A stretch of DNA of 64,000 nt, taken from positions 10,059,112 to 10,123,111 of the forward strand of contig CM012953.1 of the NCBI GenBank assembly GCA_000181795.3, read 5' to 3'. The translations under genes were made by a program, and so were the position numbers. Under the pieces are notes generated by a model, which saw only the letters and a list, made by a program, of their open reading frames with translations, did not search any database and was not told the DNA's origin. The DNA comes from Trichinella spiralis. Taxonomy: Eukaryota; Nematoda; Enoplea; Trichinellida; Trichinellidae. The first letter of the stretch is position 1; each line of letters begins with the position of its first letter. Positions 12,428-25,914 of the stretch are shown here, piece by piece.

Positions 12428-13309
12428 TTACACAGCACTTTTTGGAGCATAAGAATCTTGCAGTTCTTTCATTTCCTGTAACAGTGTTATTAACTGAATA
12501 GCATAATCAATTATATTTTCTTCACATTTATGAAGTTTAACGATAAAGTGTTGAGCCAGTTTATAATTATAATTTTAAAATTGCAATTTCTTAATTATTG
12601 AACAATGTTCAGTAAAAAGTAATAAATTCACGAAATCAGTTATAACATTAATAAGTACTTACTTTTATTTGACATTTCTTTATACATTTTTCAAGAAACG
12701 ATGCAGGAAGCAAGAGTAAAATGATTTTATGTGCTTTCTTTGTACATTTCTCTATGCATTTTTTGTTAATGCCTTCTAAATCGGAACGCATGGTGGTATA
12801 CTGGTCAGCAGTCTAAATTTGTAGTTATTAATTCACTTCATAATTAATTATTGTCATGTTATGAAGGGATTTTATTCTTTTATATCATATAATTTCATGT
12901 AGCTGATTGAATTCATTTTATTAATTCTTTTGCTTTGAATTTTAATTGCTAGTAAGTTTATTTTCCAAAATGAAAATAAAAGACTGCAAATGTTGTATTG
13001 CTATTTTGAATATTGCTTTACATACCTGTATGCTTTTCTCCAAACTTTCTAATGTTACTTTATATTCTTCATTGGTCTGAAATTTCGAGTAACATTATAA
13101 TAAATTAAAATTAATTTTTTAAATTAGTTATTAAAATTTTTTTTATGATTTAGTGATAAAAAATTTATTTCATTTATTTCAGCCTTACTACTATTATTAT
13201 GCACATAACGCTTTGGAATATTACATTCAAAATCAAAAACTTTACTTACAGAAGTGCTCTCGACTAGTGAAATAATAAATAATAAAGTGAATAACCACAG
13301 CAGTTTCAT
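12428..13309 (-). CDS. Small secreted protein with two CX3C motifs
   Basis: A four-exon model on the minus strand: 13250-13309, 13026-13076, 12663-12812 and 12428-12475, with all introns phase 0 and standard GT-AG ends. It encodes 102 aa. The first exon is a near-perfect signal peptide (MKLLWLFTLLFIISLVES). The mature part is short, charged and helical-looking, with four cysteines in the pattern CX3C-X19-CX3C (CIEKC ... CIKKC), followed by a tail ending in APKSAV. Paired CX3C motifs suggest two helices held by two disulfides, as in alpha-hairpinin-type peptides. I recognise no specific family, and the similarity may be structural only. The start is the only ATG ahead of the hydrophobic segment. 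It converges on the SYG-2-like gene, about 1.5 kb from that gene's stop. Confidence 0.75.
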
Positions 13310-14769
13310 AACTACAAATTTAAAATTTAATAATTATGGATATGCATAAATTCAATTATACATACACACACATATATATATATGTGCATGTCTGTATGCA
13401 TTTCTTAAATTATGGTGTATATTTTATAATTAATGATGAAAATCAACCAAAGTTAATATTGACAAAATCATATCAGTTTAACTGCATCCGTTGTAAAGTT
13501 GTCTGTCCCTTGGAAATACGAAAGAAATGAAATACAAAGCCATTTTCTTGTTTTAATTGATACCTGATGTACTGGTGTTCATAGTGTTAAGGACTTGTAC
13601 TGTATGTAAAATTCACTCTGTAAACAGATTGTGACAAAAATAGCACCATTATTTCCAATTTATGTTTTCTGATCATTAAAATTATGTAGTAGGCTGTCAA
13701 AATGTACATTTTAATTAAATATATATTTCATTGTCAGCATAATTAAATAACTTAAAAATCTATTTTATATTAAAGTATTAATCATATCGATAGGAAACTA
13801 CCCTTTCTTAGAATTAACAATCATTTTGGCAAAGCAGAAGTTTTCTTTTTATTGGCAAAAGGTATTTTACAGAATTTAAATTAAGCAATATAATAAAATA
13901 TTGATCAAAAATTGAATGATGTCATTATTTTTCAGACAATAATTAATTATTTAATAAATAAAAGCAGAAAACGATATTTTTCATTTGTTTTTTAACGTAA
14001 TAAAAATTTTAAACAAATTCTATGTGGATGTGTTAATGATTATATAATGAATGTAAGGTAATTAATTACTAATTGCTGATTGATAATGGTAATGAATTAA
14101 TTGCTAATTGAAGTTTAAACTAAAATTTATTATACTTTACTAATGTTTTGTAAAAAAGACATCCCTGCTGTGCTGTTTGCTTTAAAAATTTCTTCTAATT
14201 TTCACATTGCTATTTCATGCAACCAATGCAATATCTGTAGTGATTTGTTTCATATTTTGTAAATGCAGCACAGATGCAATACAAACAATGAAAATATTGC
14301 GAATGAAATGTTAAAAAAATGTTCATAATTTTTCGTTGGACATGCCATTCAATAATTTAGGACTGTGAATTTATTAAAAGCATTTCATATAACATGCAAA
14401 GTAATACATGCTGGGAATTTCGAGTGCTTCCCTAGATATTCATAATAAATTATCAGTATTTCAATGATGAATCTATTAGATGTTGCTGAATCATGATATT
14501 TGTTTTGGATTGATCAATGAAAGAAATGACAGACAGCTCAAAAACAACGATGCTTGAACAATGATTGCGCTGACTGTGTGAACGTATGTGTTTGAAAGAT
14601 GAAAAAAGACAAGAACTTTTTTCGTTGCATTAAATGCAACATTATGCATGAATGTCAGGGTAGCGTGTGGATTGGCCAATTGCTAGTGTCATCTGCTTGC
14701 TTTATTGTGTGCTGGAGTCTGATGAGTAAAAGTTCACTTTTTGTTCTCATTGAATGAGAAGAAGAAAAA
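13310..14769. other. AT-rich intergenic region
   Basis: No coding exon is visible. There is a short CA/TA simple-sequence tract near 13365-13388. The 5' end of this stretch should contain the promoter of the small secreted-protein gene on the minus strand. Confidence 0.5.
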
Positions 14770-16105
14770 GTTGGAGTGTTCTGGTTCCACGTAGCATCTC
14801 AAGTGAACGAAGTAGAACGACAGAAACTCTGGAAGAGCAGCTTTGTCAGATATAACCATACTAACGAAGAAAATCAGGTGAGCTGGACAGAAAATCGCAC
14901 TAGCTTAGCAAAGCAAAGTTCACTAAGTTGATTGTTACTCTGTGACCGTCAGTTTTCTATAACGTTACATTTAATTTATGCAAATTGAAATAAAGTAAAA
15001 CAAATTTTGTGATTATGCACGTATGAAATAAAGCATTTCAACAATAGACTTTTGAGCAACTTGAAAAAATTTATAAAACTTCGTACAAAATTCAAAATCT
15101 TCCATTAATCAAATATCGCTTATTATTTTGAAAAAAGATTTTATAAATATTTTAAAATAATAAAAAGCCGAGAAAAATAGTTCATCTTTATTTATCATGC
15201 AAATATCATTAGTTGAAAATTAAAAACTTTTTTAGGTAAGTTTACGTAGTTAATTAATCCTTGTGTATCAGTACTGTATATATACTGTATTGTAGCCCGC
15301 GCCATCTGCGTTGAAATTTCGTGCATTGGACAAGCAGCCCGGTGTGTCAAGTTCAGTTTCAATTGCATCTTCGATCAGGCATTTTTTATTTATTTTTAAC
15401 TTTATTTCACTTTGATTTTTTCATTTACAGCTTGTTGATTTTTGATTCGTGTATTTTTTTCTCGCGAATTGTTTTCGAATTTGAAGGTTATGTTGTTGTT
15501 TTTTCAACATTTTCGCAGGGGCAGTTTGCGGTTTGAAAATTTTTCAAACGTATGCACGAGAGGGTGAGAGATCGATTTGCGGTGATTGATCACTTTCGGC
15601 CGTTCAGTTGCTCTGTGCCGGGGCTGAAAATATGCTTCGTGTCAGCTTGAATGTTTGGGCGTTAGCGGAGATCCGGCGGCGCTGGGCGTGCATTTTTCCG
15701 TCGGTTTTCGTCCACCCCAAGCCGCCCCCCCCCGTAACTCCCCGCTTGCTTCCCAAAATCGATCTTCCATCACTGCGCCCGAAGCTTTTTCCGCCCGCCG
15801 ATGTTTGATGTCGACGCACAAAGCTGCCAGGCAGATGGCTTTCGGCCTTCTCCATGATTGACGTGGTTAGGCGCGCGGAACCGCAGCTGTCCGCCATTTC
15901 CAAGCGTTCTGAGCTCGGAAGAGGTTTTATTTCGCTTTCGCGTTCAGCGTTGTGCTGGCAAAATGCGCGCCAACCAACTTTTTTGGCTTTTCAAAATTTA
16001 TTCTTTTGAAAAATTTTCACAAACGCTTTCTTCTTTTTTTTCTCTCGTTACTTTTTTCCTTGCTGACTTTTGTTTTTTTTTCTGTTTATTTCAGGTAAAA
16101 GTACG
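14770..16105 (+). promoter_or_regulatory. CpG-rich leader/promoter of the DLGAP-like gene
   Basis: About 15540-15970 is strikingly G+C- and CpG-rich compared with its surroundings and has open frames on both strands, as expected of composition rather than coding. A possible non-coding first exon ends at 14877 before GTGAGC. The coding exon begins after a TTTATTTCAG acceptor at 16093, with the start codon 12 bp further on, so the transcript must have at least one upstream leader exon. The GC-rich block is the best candidate for its promoter or first exon. Confidence 0.45.
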
Positions 16106-19100
16106 ATGAATGCAGACGAGGTTAAGAATGTTCAACACAACGGTCGTGACACGCCTTCGCTGAGTCATTCCAAGAAAGCCAACGGTAAGCGCGGCTCCCA
16201 TTCTTCTGGGCTGCCGGTTTTCAGCTTAAAATAGGTCACAGGGTCGATAGATAAGCTAACAAACACTGCTGCTCATGCCACTGCGGAATGCGAAATACGC
16301 TTGGCAAAAGAGCAATCATTTTTACTTCAGCTAGCTAACTTCACTGAAGGATTGTTGTAATTCACTTGAGAATAGGTTATCAGTGGTTTGCATACATATT
16401 TTTTTTCAACTAATCCAACAAGTGAACAACAAAAATTCCTCTTTTAAAATTTGAATTTCTCTTCTTTTACAGTATAAATTCTCATCCAGCTTATCATATT
16501 TTCTTATTTATGGCCAGTGCATGATAAATCATTCTATTTGTCATTTATTGATAACAGAAAAAAATATGATGGATTTATTATTTTTTTTTATTTTTTCAAT
16601 TGAAATTTAAAAGAAGAATAGAAATTGCACATGCGCGCTGTTTATTAATAATTGTATTGTTGTTATTGTTGTTTTTGACTTTTCTACGGGCAAAATTTAG
16701 ATGGAATTTTAAAAATTTAACCAATTTATGTGATGTAAATAAAATTCGATTAGTCTTTTTCACTTTCATTCAGGAATAGTTCAGTTTTTAATTGTTAAAT
16801 GAATAATGCAACAAGTATGATGTAAATTTTTCTTTTTTAATTGTTGAAAATAGTATCAGATTGTCGTTTAATTATACTGTACATAATTAGCCATTAATTG
16901 TCATAATAGTGACTAGTAATTGAGATATACGACGACGAAGCACAAGCATTTTTTCTTCTTTTTTTGAATTGGAATGAATAGTTGTTTTTTTTTTAGTTTT
17001 TCCAATGAATCAGCTAGTTGTTGTGATTAATGTTTAATTTTGGGATTATTTTATTTTTGAAAAATAGATTTTTCAAATATGAAACTGATATATTGAAAAG
17101 CAACATGTTACTTGTTCTCATGGCACATGTTCATGTGACATCCGGCCAGTTGAATGAATGGTTAAATGTTGCAAATTGTATTTCTTTTCTTCTCTAAAGC
17201 AACGAAAAAAGAATTTCATTTTTCACCATTATAGTTGAGTTGAAATTTTATCAAATTGAAAATGGGTTTCACAAAATGTTCAACATTTGCACACGTTAAA
17301 TTGAAGTTGACGTTCGTGTTCAGTTGGCAGGCATTGGTTCAATTTTTCTGTTTGTCTGCATTTTAAAGTTTTGATGAAAAAAAAACTTGAAAATTATAAA
17401 TAACAGACATTATGGATTGGCGTTGTGAAAATTTTCACGTACTTATTCAATGATTCACTTGTTAAAACAGGGGGAGGATATTTTTAGCCGTAAAAAATCA
17501 TCTGCGGCAAGGTCCCATGCAAAATATGTGCTCCAAGTTATTTTTTCAGCTTTTTAATATGAATTTTATTACGAAGCTCGTAGCGATGGTTGGGGTGACA
17601 TTCGCTGTTAACGAGGTTAAGGTTGTGTGAATTTGTGCAAATACCCCCGCTATAAGCGCATTTTATTCTTGCTTTCTGTCTTGCTGCTGCTGATTGCAAA
17701 AATGATGATCGTTGGTTGCTTGCAGTTCGGGTGGCTTTTTGCATGTTTTTGTTCAATTGAAATTAATTAAAGCAGGCGTGTGTCTGTTGTCGACGGCAAG
17801 AGGCAGATGCCATTTTGGAAATTATATTTTTAGAATAATTTGCTTGATTGTTGTTATACGAATTGCAGTTTGTTGTTCTATTGAAAGATATTTTTGCACA
17901 GTTAATTTTGCAGTTGCAAAATCAACGCGAATCGGGTGAATTAGTAAAAATTGTTCTCTTATAAATATTGTAGTTGTAATGATTTTCTGAAATGAGTTTG
18001 TTAAAAGAAAACTGTATCCTTGTTCTTCAAGAATGTATGTAATATCTGGTTAATTTGTCCTGTTCACTCAGTGCATTTTCATTGTTTGTTCTGTTAATTC
18101 TTCATACAAGTGAATTGAACAGCATAATTCGAATGTTCATTCAGTTGAATGCTATTTTTGATTATTCCACTTAATTGCTTTTGTTAATTAGCATGAAGAA
18201 CATTGTGTGCCCGTGTTAAATTGATATGCTTTTCCTGCTGCTGCTGCTGCTGCTACTGTTGCTGCAACGCGCTTTTGCTTATTTTGCACAAGCTGACTGA
18301 CAATTGAAGCACATTATTTGAACTGCTTGTAGAACATTTTAAACGTTTCATAAAATTATAGTGAAATTTCAATCGCAGTTTTCTTCACAGAAAAATAAAT
18401 ATTATTTTTTGCATTGTTTTGTATTTAATTTAATTTTAATTCCATATTTTCCGTTACAAACAGATTTTTTCTACTTTCCAATGGTCGATTTATCTGTCCA
18501 TCTGTTGTTAAAAATAAACGAATTTTCTCATTATCATTGATTGCATTTTGTTGATTTTTAAATTAATTTTCAATTGATCTCATGTAAATGATTAATTTTG
18601 AAATTATCCCCTTTTCCATTTCATTCCAATTGTCATCGTTCGTTGATTGGTTGTTATTGAAATTTGTTGCGGCAAATTTTTTCCAATTAACTCGTCCATA
18701 AAATTTCTTCTCATATAATATATATTGGATTGGATTGGAAAATTCCATCTGCTCTGCGGGTGTGGGTGTGTGATTTTTCATATTTGAAAAATTCGCTTCC
18801 AGTTGAGAGAATGTGCTTCAATAGATAGCGATGGCGGCGGCTGTTTTTGGCCAACAAAATCAATGTGCAAATGCCGTGTCGGTTGAATGGGATTGATTGA
18901 TTTTCACTATGCTATTGATTAATTTTATTTTAACATTTGAAATGGATAGGACGATCGTTTAGCTTTGTGAGTGGAAATTGGTCGTCGTTTTGCTTAAATT
19001 CATTTGTTTCACGAATAGAACGACGCTGACGATCACCATTATTATTACTATCATTATTATTATTATTATTATGGTGATGGTGGTGGTAGTGATGCTGGAA

Positions 19101-22100
19101 ACTGAAAAGCAATTTTAAAATATTTGGAAAATGATCAAATCAGAAATGTTTATTTTTCAAAATTGAATCAAATGAAATTTTGCATAATAGAAAAGATACA
19201 TTGTGAATATTTTTTTTGCAATTTGTATACTTTTGCATCTGCTGCTGCAGCAGCAGCAAGCATGAATAAACACAACCCGCTCATTCGACGCCGACAAGCT
19301 CGCATCGATTCAACAGGCGTGTGTGGTTGTGTTTCATTTCTTGTCAAATGAAATTTATTTTTTCTCTTAATTTTTATCCTTCATTTTTTCATTTTTTCGT
19401 TATTTTTGCTTAAATATTAATGAACAATAATTTACTGTACACATGATCAATCGTAAACTGTGAGGAAGAATGAAATTATAGAAAAAATATGATAATCATC
19501 CAAAAAATTGAATTGTGATTGATAACTGTACTTTTTTTTTCTTAGTTGCGGATGAAAGGATTTTTATGATTGTTGTTGTTGTTGTTTGTGCATTATTCAA
19601 ATATTTCACGTTCGGCAATCCATTCTTTTGAAAAGTGCGCTTGAGGGGAAAAAATAGTTCACATTTGAGATTGGCTAATTAATTGACGAGCGATTTCAAA
19701 TGAAAATGCTGCACGTCTTTTACATGTGGCAAAAGTTTGAAATTCTTTTTCAAATACCGGATGTTCAGTGATCCAAGTGTGAAATGGATGGCCATGGCGG
19801 CTGTGTTTTGAAAATTTTTCGTTCGATTGCTTTCATCAAATTTTTTTTATAGTTCCGATTTATCTTTTATTCTCTTAACATTTCTATTCTTCTTTGAATT
19901 CGTACAGCAGGTGCAGTTTGAAATAAAATTCACGTATATGCAAAAAGTGTGATGGGTGTGTCACAGTTGTTGCAAATTTTTTTTTCTACTCTCTCTTCTA
20001 TTCGTGCTGACTGAAGCTTAATTTCAAAAGAATTAAAAAAAATTTTCAGGTACAAAATGCATCCGACAAAGTTCGATTCATCGTTTCTTCCGACGCCTGA
20101 CGCCGAGGGGTGCGAAAAATTCTGAAAAGACCCACAGTCCCGCATCTTCACAGATCCACCAGTCGCAGCAGTCGATGGGAGAAAATTGTGCTCATGTGAA
20201 CAGCAGTCAGCCGACCACCACCGTGGCCAATGGAAATTTGGACAACGCCCAACGCAGTCCCGCCACTTCTGTCGGGGCGGATCTGCGCCGGTCTTTGAAT
20301 CAAATGTTCCATTTTGGAACCAAGTCGAAAGCAAATCGAGCGGCCAGCGATCATCAACTGGCCATCAACCGCGTCGATATGGATTCAGCTGGTAAGCAAG
20401 TTTTATTTTTATTTTTTGCTTTTTATTTGACAGTTTCTACAAATTATCATAATTTAAATATTTGAGAAGATGTTCCAAGCGAGGCGAAAATTTTCACAAC
20501 TTCTTTTTTGTGTGACAAAGTTAATTTTTTTTAATTGTAAGAAATCTTCACTTGTGAACATTATTAATCATCAGTCGGTCGGTCGTTTGAAATTTCTGCA
20601 TGTGAAAAAAAGAGAAATTGAATTGAAATTGCTTTTTACAAATTAAGCAATTCAGCTTTGTAATTTTTCGTGGAATTGCGAAATTTATTCGGTGAATTAA
20701 TGGGGATAAATCTCAAGTGACCGCAGTTGACTTTGTCGCCAAGTATAGAGTAATTTTTAATAATGAAACTTTTAACGGCGAGTGAGTTGAAATGAACTGA
20801 GCTTATATTTTCGGAATATTCATGCCAGCTTTTTCGTAGAATGAATGAAGCGGAAATTTTTTCATCCCTTAGTTGAGCGAATTTTGTCAGATAAAGAAAG
20901 CTCCAGTGCATTAAGTTTGCGCATTTTGTGAAATTGAAATTTGAATAAGTTGCTCGAAAGTAGTAATTCTGGGATAATTGTTCAGAGTTGCTCACGATCC
21001 GGGTGTTCCATTTTCACCAGAGGGATGCATGATGATGATGATGATGATGGTTGTAGGGTGGGGAATTTTGGAATTTTGTTTCTGATCGACCACATGTATG
21101 CATGCAGTTGTGTGTGTTTGCTTGTTCAGATTTGTGTCCGGTGAAGTTGGACAAGGGCGTTGGTGAGACGGTAAGATCGGAAGAAGATTTGCTCGTTTTG
21201 CAAGGGAAAAGAAAATGCTCAGATTCAGCGGACAAGTCATCATCAGCAGTGATCAGCAGCAGCGGCGGCGGCGGCGGCAAAGTGAGAATCCACAACATGG
21301 CCAGTCCGAGTTTCAGTTCGGACGTGCTCGCATCGATGACCAGACCGTTGGCGACGTTCTGCAGCGAAAGCAACGTCCACGCCGGTGAATTGTCGCCAAC
21401 GGAGGCGGTGGGCGGTCCGTCGAGGGCGCCGTCGTATTTGCGCGTCAGCTGTGCGGTCAGCGGCTACCGGGATGTTGGCCGCTATTCGGCATCGTCCAGT
21501 CCGAGATTGCTGTCCAGACCGCCGATGGTCTGTGGCCGGACGACGGTCAGCGGTAAGCCCATCCCTGCTGACCAGCTGTTCGAATTGAACTCTCCTCCGT
21601 CGGAGAGGGCCGTAGGACTGTCGTCGCCGTTGGTTGGTCAGAAGTTTGCGACGCCGTTGTCGATTAGGGAAATTTTGGAAAGTTTCAACCGTTTATCGTT
21701 GAAAGACAATTCTCCAGTTTATGGTTTGATGGTGGCCGGTCGACGGTTGACGGACGCCCCTGGGTCCGGAAGTTCTAGTCCAGAATCGACCACCGTTGTT
21801 GAGAAAGAACCAAGCAACTGTTGCCCTTTGGACGATGGTGCCAAGCAGCAGGAACCAACGCCTGATGCATGCAACACCACCACCACCAACAACAACAACA
21901 ACGATGATGATGACGATGATAAGCGAATTGTCGTTAGTCAGAATGACTCTTATCAACTTTTAGCCCAGCAGCAACGCAAACGATTGGAAGATTTATGTAA
22001 ACAGGCTGAATTGTGGCAAGCCGAATCCCCACCAGAAGCAGGTATAATCATTATAAAATAAACTTCTTTTTTTTATTCTTCTGCAGTTGCAGTGATTGAT

Positions 22101-23568
22101 TGATTGTGTTTTATAGCTGCTGAATTGATTCGTATTGTAATTGGAAAAGTTACTTTATTATTGAAGAAAAAATTTCGAAAATTTGAAGAATTGGTTGACA
22201 AGCACATGGTATTTTTTTTGATAAAAATTACTCTTTGTTTGATGAATGTACATGTATATATATTGATTTCAAAGAATCCTGTTGATGGAGAACCGCCGGT
22301 TCGTATGGACGATTTGGAAGGCTTTTGGAGCATGGTGTTGATGGAAATTGCCGACGTGGACAGCTGTTTCAGTGCGGTGCAGAAAGCGAAAGACAACGGT
22401 TGGTTAGTTGAAGAAAACTCATCTGATTTAACGGTAAGCTAAGCTACTTTTTTCGGGTTTTTTGCTGTGACAGAATTCCTTGCATTATTTTTTAATTTAA
22501 ATATTTTCTCATCGAATTAAATTCAGTTTTTCCAATTTTTAATGTTACTTCTTTAGCAGTATACAATTGTGTTTATATAAATTGTTGTCGTTTACAGTGT
22601 ACTTAATTCAAAGCGAATTGAAACCAAATTTAACTGTTCTCTAAACGCAACTGTATACTAATTTGAAGCGAAAAGAAAGCATACGACATAAATTGTGAAA
22701 AACAACTGTTTTAAATTTCAAATCCTTTTAGCCGTTTAGATGTGAATCGCGATTGAGTGAGGCGAACATGGATATAAAACAACGTATGTAGTTTTGCAGC
22801 GCATGAGATGTACACTTTTTTAGATTGATGCTTGATCATGTGATGAATATTTTTTTGTTTATTGTGATAAATGTATGTTGATTAAGTGTGCATTGAAAAG
22901 CAAAAAATCATACGAGCTGCTGCTGCATGCTGTTAGACATTTGTGCATGCTTTTCAACTTAGCAGAAGATTATTGTGTAAATGTATGTTATAAATATATA
23001 TATTATGTGCGTCTGTGTGTGTGTGTGTGTGTGTGATTTTTGAGCGCGCGCGCTTTGTACCTTTGTGTATGAATGATAAGTAATTGTTCAAACCGATTTA
23101 TAATTTCATAATTAAGTTAATTTGAAATTAACATACATAGCAACTATTGTTTTTCTAAGTTATCATGCTGTTTTTTGAAGTTGTATTGATAAAAATTAAG
23201 AAAACGGTCTTTAATATATTTATTTGGAAGAAATGAGTTATTGTTTATCATTTGATTTAATTTTGACATACGTGCATGCAGCTGGCTGGCTGTGTTAAAT
23301 TATAGTTTCATAATTGCATTTTGTATTGAAAAGATTTTTTTGATATTTTATTTTAATCCAGGATTCGAAGAGCTCAGGGTCGACGAAACTGCGCCGGAAC
23401 AGCAACGGCAAATGGAAAACAACACCAACTATGGATAGTGATTATGTGACGAGGAAGCGCTTGCAGGGTCGACAGTTTTTGCGTGCAGCACGAATGAAGC
23501 TCAAACAGACGAAAGAACAACAGCAAGCGACTGAAAACAAAGATGATATTCATATTTTTATCTCTTAG
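16106..23568 (+). CDS. dlgap: DLGAP/GKAP-family synaptic scaffold protein
   Basis: Six coding exons (16106-16184, 20050-20391, 21130-22041, 22117-22208, 22275-22433, 23362-23568) join in frame to 596 aa. The C-terminal third matches the GKAP homology domain of DLGAP proteins: a helix with KKKFRKFEEL, then MDDLEGFWSMVLMEIADVDS, then a basic helix with RKRLQGRQFLRAARMKLKQ, and an end TENKDDIHIFIS like the ATESADSIEIYIP end of vertebrate proteins. The PDZ-binding tail (QTRL) found in vertebrates is absent. The long third exon is Ser-rich and disordered, with poly-Gly and Asn/Asp runs, and contains YLRVSCAVSGYRDV, a DLGAP-like motif. The family links PSD-95 guanylate-kinase domains to Shank under the synaptic membrane. 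Intron 1 is 3.9 kb and carries several triplet repeats. Confidence 0.85.
18235..18266. repeat. (CTG)n tract in DLGAP intron 1
   Basis: An interrupted CTG/TTG triplet tract within the first large intron. Related short triplet runs occur at 19240-19260 (GCT/GCA) and 19569-19585 (TTG). Confidence 0.7.
19037..19073. repeat. (ATT)n tract in DLGAP intron 1
   Basis: A run of ATT repeats followed by a GGTGAT-rich stretch. Confidence 0.75.
23014..23035. repeat. (TG)n microsatellite in DLGAP intron 5
   Basis: A TG dinucleotide run of about 22 bp, followed by GCGCGCGC. Confidence 0.85.
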
Positions 23569-24910
23569 ATTTTCTTTCTTGCTTTTTTTAAACTGGCGGC
23601 ATTTTTCTCAACTTTACAAATTGATTCATTCTTTTAAACGTTTTTTAATAAACCAGTCATATATTTGTGTACTGTATAACGTCTTTGACTTAAAAATAAT
23701 CTGGCTGTTGTTAAGTAAGGCAACATTGATTAATTGCCTTAAATATGGTAAATTGGACACGCTTGACCCTTGGGTGGTGGCGTGCATGATCCGAATGTTA
23801 GTGGTGGCGTGGGGTCCGCTGGGCCCAAACTCGTTATTTCACATTTATTGATGTTGGAACCAAATTTTTTCCGTTTTTTGCAGTCGTATTATATACGTTG
23901 TTATTTTGCACTGCGCATTTGTTCTGGCAGACAGACCTTTTCATATAATTTAGGTTGCAAATGTTTGGTTCTACACTTGTTGGGCCTTGCCTTCCCGTAT
24001 ACATGTTATGCGCTTTTGTTCGTACATTTTTGGATAACTCTTGCTTACTCCATGTGCAGACACGATCTCTACCTGTCCATGTATCAGAGCGCTCATACAT
24101 AACCTCTTCAGTCTCTCTTTGTGACGAAAAAGTGCCGCTAAATTCTGAGGATTTATCATGCATGGTCACTCTTCTCAATATAGTCAGAATCGCTGACGCT
24201 GCCTATATTCACTTTCCTCAAGAGAATCATTCAGGAGGTCTAAAAAACTATCACTGTCAGATCCTGTGACATTTTTAAAATTTTGCGACATTTGACATAA
24301 AATAGAGGAAACTTTGCATAAAATAGTGTAAAAGATACTAAAATTAGGTCAGACTGCATAAAATAATGTAAATGATAATAACCGCATGGCAAATTTTGCA
24401 CAAAAAAGTTAGCAAATGACCACTAATAATAACCCCTCACAATCAAGCAGAAAACACGTAGACAAGAAATAAACGATAGCGGCTCATCAGTTTGAGAGAA
24501 AATTGGATAAATTAGAAAGATATATGAAAGAAAACTGCTCAACACCGGTATGGAAAACAACAGCTATCATCATTATTTAGGAATTCTGCTAAAACAGAAC
24601 GAGAAAGTTTTCAGGGGGTCCTCTGGACGCATACACATTTTGTATTTTATTTACTTACATTTATTGTTTAATATACGACCACTTTCTTACTTTCTTTCTC
24701 AAAGGTTTTTGCAAATATAAACTGTTAAACGGTTTAACTACATTTATGCCTCATCAGATCAGGCATGCGCGTGCTTAACGCACATTCTTGAAAGTTTATT
24801 TTAAAAATATACACAAATGCAATTAAGCAAGTCATTTACATACTTTTGAACAACAGAAACGTTGAATGATAAGAACCAGCATTTGACAAATAGAATGCAT
24901 AAGAGCGACA
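23569..24910. other. Region downstream of DLGAP-like gene
   Basis: About 23750-24280 is richer in G+C than its surroundings and has overlapping open frames on both strands. One minus-strand frame reads as an acidic, Ser-rich stretch. This could be the remnant of a transposon coding region, but I cannot name a family. Around 24290-24400 a short motif CATAAAATA recurs. No host gene is supported. Confidence 0.35.
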
Positions 24911-25003
24911 ACGAATGAAATTTAGATGCGTGCATCAGAGCAGCAACCAATGAAATTTACTGCTAAAAGTAGTATAGTTTGTTGAGGAAATCAGGTCTAC
25001 CCT
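24911..25003 (+). repeat. Dispersed repeat copy 1 (inverted partner at 26579-26676)
   Basis: The core is GCATCAGAGCAGCAACCAAT, then TGAAATTTACTGC, GTTTGTTGAGGAAATC and GGTCTACCC. The same sequence, with scattered changes, appears reverse-complemented at 26579-26676, directly at 26791-26890 and reverse-complemented at 56303-56385. This is an interspersed repeat family. Confidence 0.75.
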
Positions 25004-25011
25004 CAAGATAG

Positions 25012-25679
25012 ATGCACGAGCTCGTGAGGGACCACCTGAAAACGCAGCAGCGTCGACAGAAGTGCCTGTACAACCGCCATGCAAATGAGGCGCACTTCTG
25101 CCAGAACGACCGCGTGTGGTTGACCGTGCCAAGAAGATGGAAGCTCGACCGCGGCTGGGTGGGGCCCTACCAGATAGTGGAGGTAATGAGGCCACAAACG
25201 TACCGGGTACGTCACCAGGAGCGAAAGTCCCGCTCACTGGTGGTACACTCTGACCGGATGAAGCGTACCACGCCAGAGAGTCCGCTGGAGACCGGTCTTG
25301 CTGAGGCGGCACCACCAGGCAGCAGGAACATCAGCCGCCTGTGGCCTCCCCACCCGCGTCAGAGATGAAGGTCAGAAGGCTGACACGAAGACCACGGCCA
25401 CCCGGCTACCTGCGGGATTACACCCCTTAAGGAAAGTTCGGGACGAACTTCTCCGAAAGAGGGGGGTAGTGTGACAGCGACCGTTTTTATCACGCCCACA
25501 TTTTTGTAGGACATCGACAGTAGGAAATGCCAAGTCGGAAGCCGGTGATCGTGTGCGTTGCGGCGGTTATTTCGTCTTTCTAATTTTGTCATTGTTGTTC
25601 TCGCTGTTTTGTGCTTTGTCTAATAAACTCTTAAACTCTCGCGATGGTCCGAAATCACGTAGCACTGACGAGCGCTACA
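25012..25679 (+). mobile_element. Ty3/gypsy retroelement fossil, 3' end with LTR
   Basis: A fragment of an old LTR retroelement. The left part encodes the C-terminal end of an integrase of the Ty3/gypsy class, recognisable from the VWLTVPRRWKLDRGWVGPYQ region and the following YRVRH. A purine-rich tract at about 25456-25467 precedes a probable 3' LTR (25470-25679), which starts TGTGAC, ends CTACA and contains an AATAAA. Only the 3' end remains and no matching 5' LTR is seen in the window, so it is broken and probably old. It lies between inverted repeat copies at 24911 and 26579. Confidence 0.7.
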
Positions 25680-25914
25680 CTAAATTAGCTGCTCAGGAAA
25701 AATTCACGCTGAAACTGGACAAGAGAGCAAAGAAAAACGGTAGCTATGACAAATAGGTTGCTGAATTCATCCCTCCGGCTTACCAACTCATTAGCTAGCT
25801 CATCAACTAGCTGTTGTATACCATTAGACATGCAGCGAGAATGGCAAATAAGGATTACATGAGGCGAAAAAACATCTAAATTCCAATATGTCTCATCCTG
25901 TTTTCTTGCGAAAA

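Noticed and set aside
15604-15903. 99-aa minus-strand frame and overlapping plus frames in the CpG-rich block
   Set aside because: Open frames on several phases at once are expected from high G+C. The block fits a leader/promoter better than a gene.
23834-24178. 114-aa minus-strand frame as a gene
   Set aside because: Overlapping frames on both strands, no splice context and no recognised motif. It may be transposon debris, but I cannot support a family.
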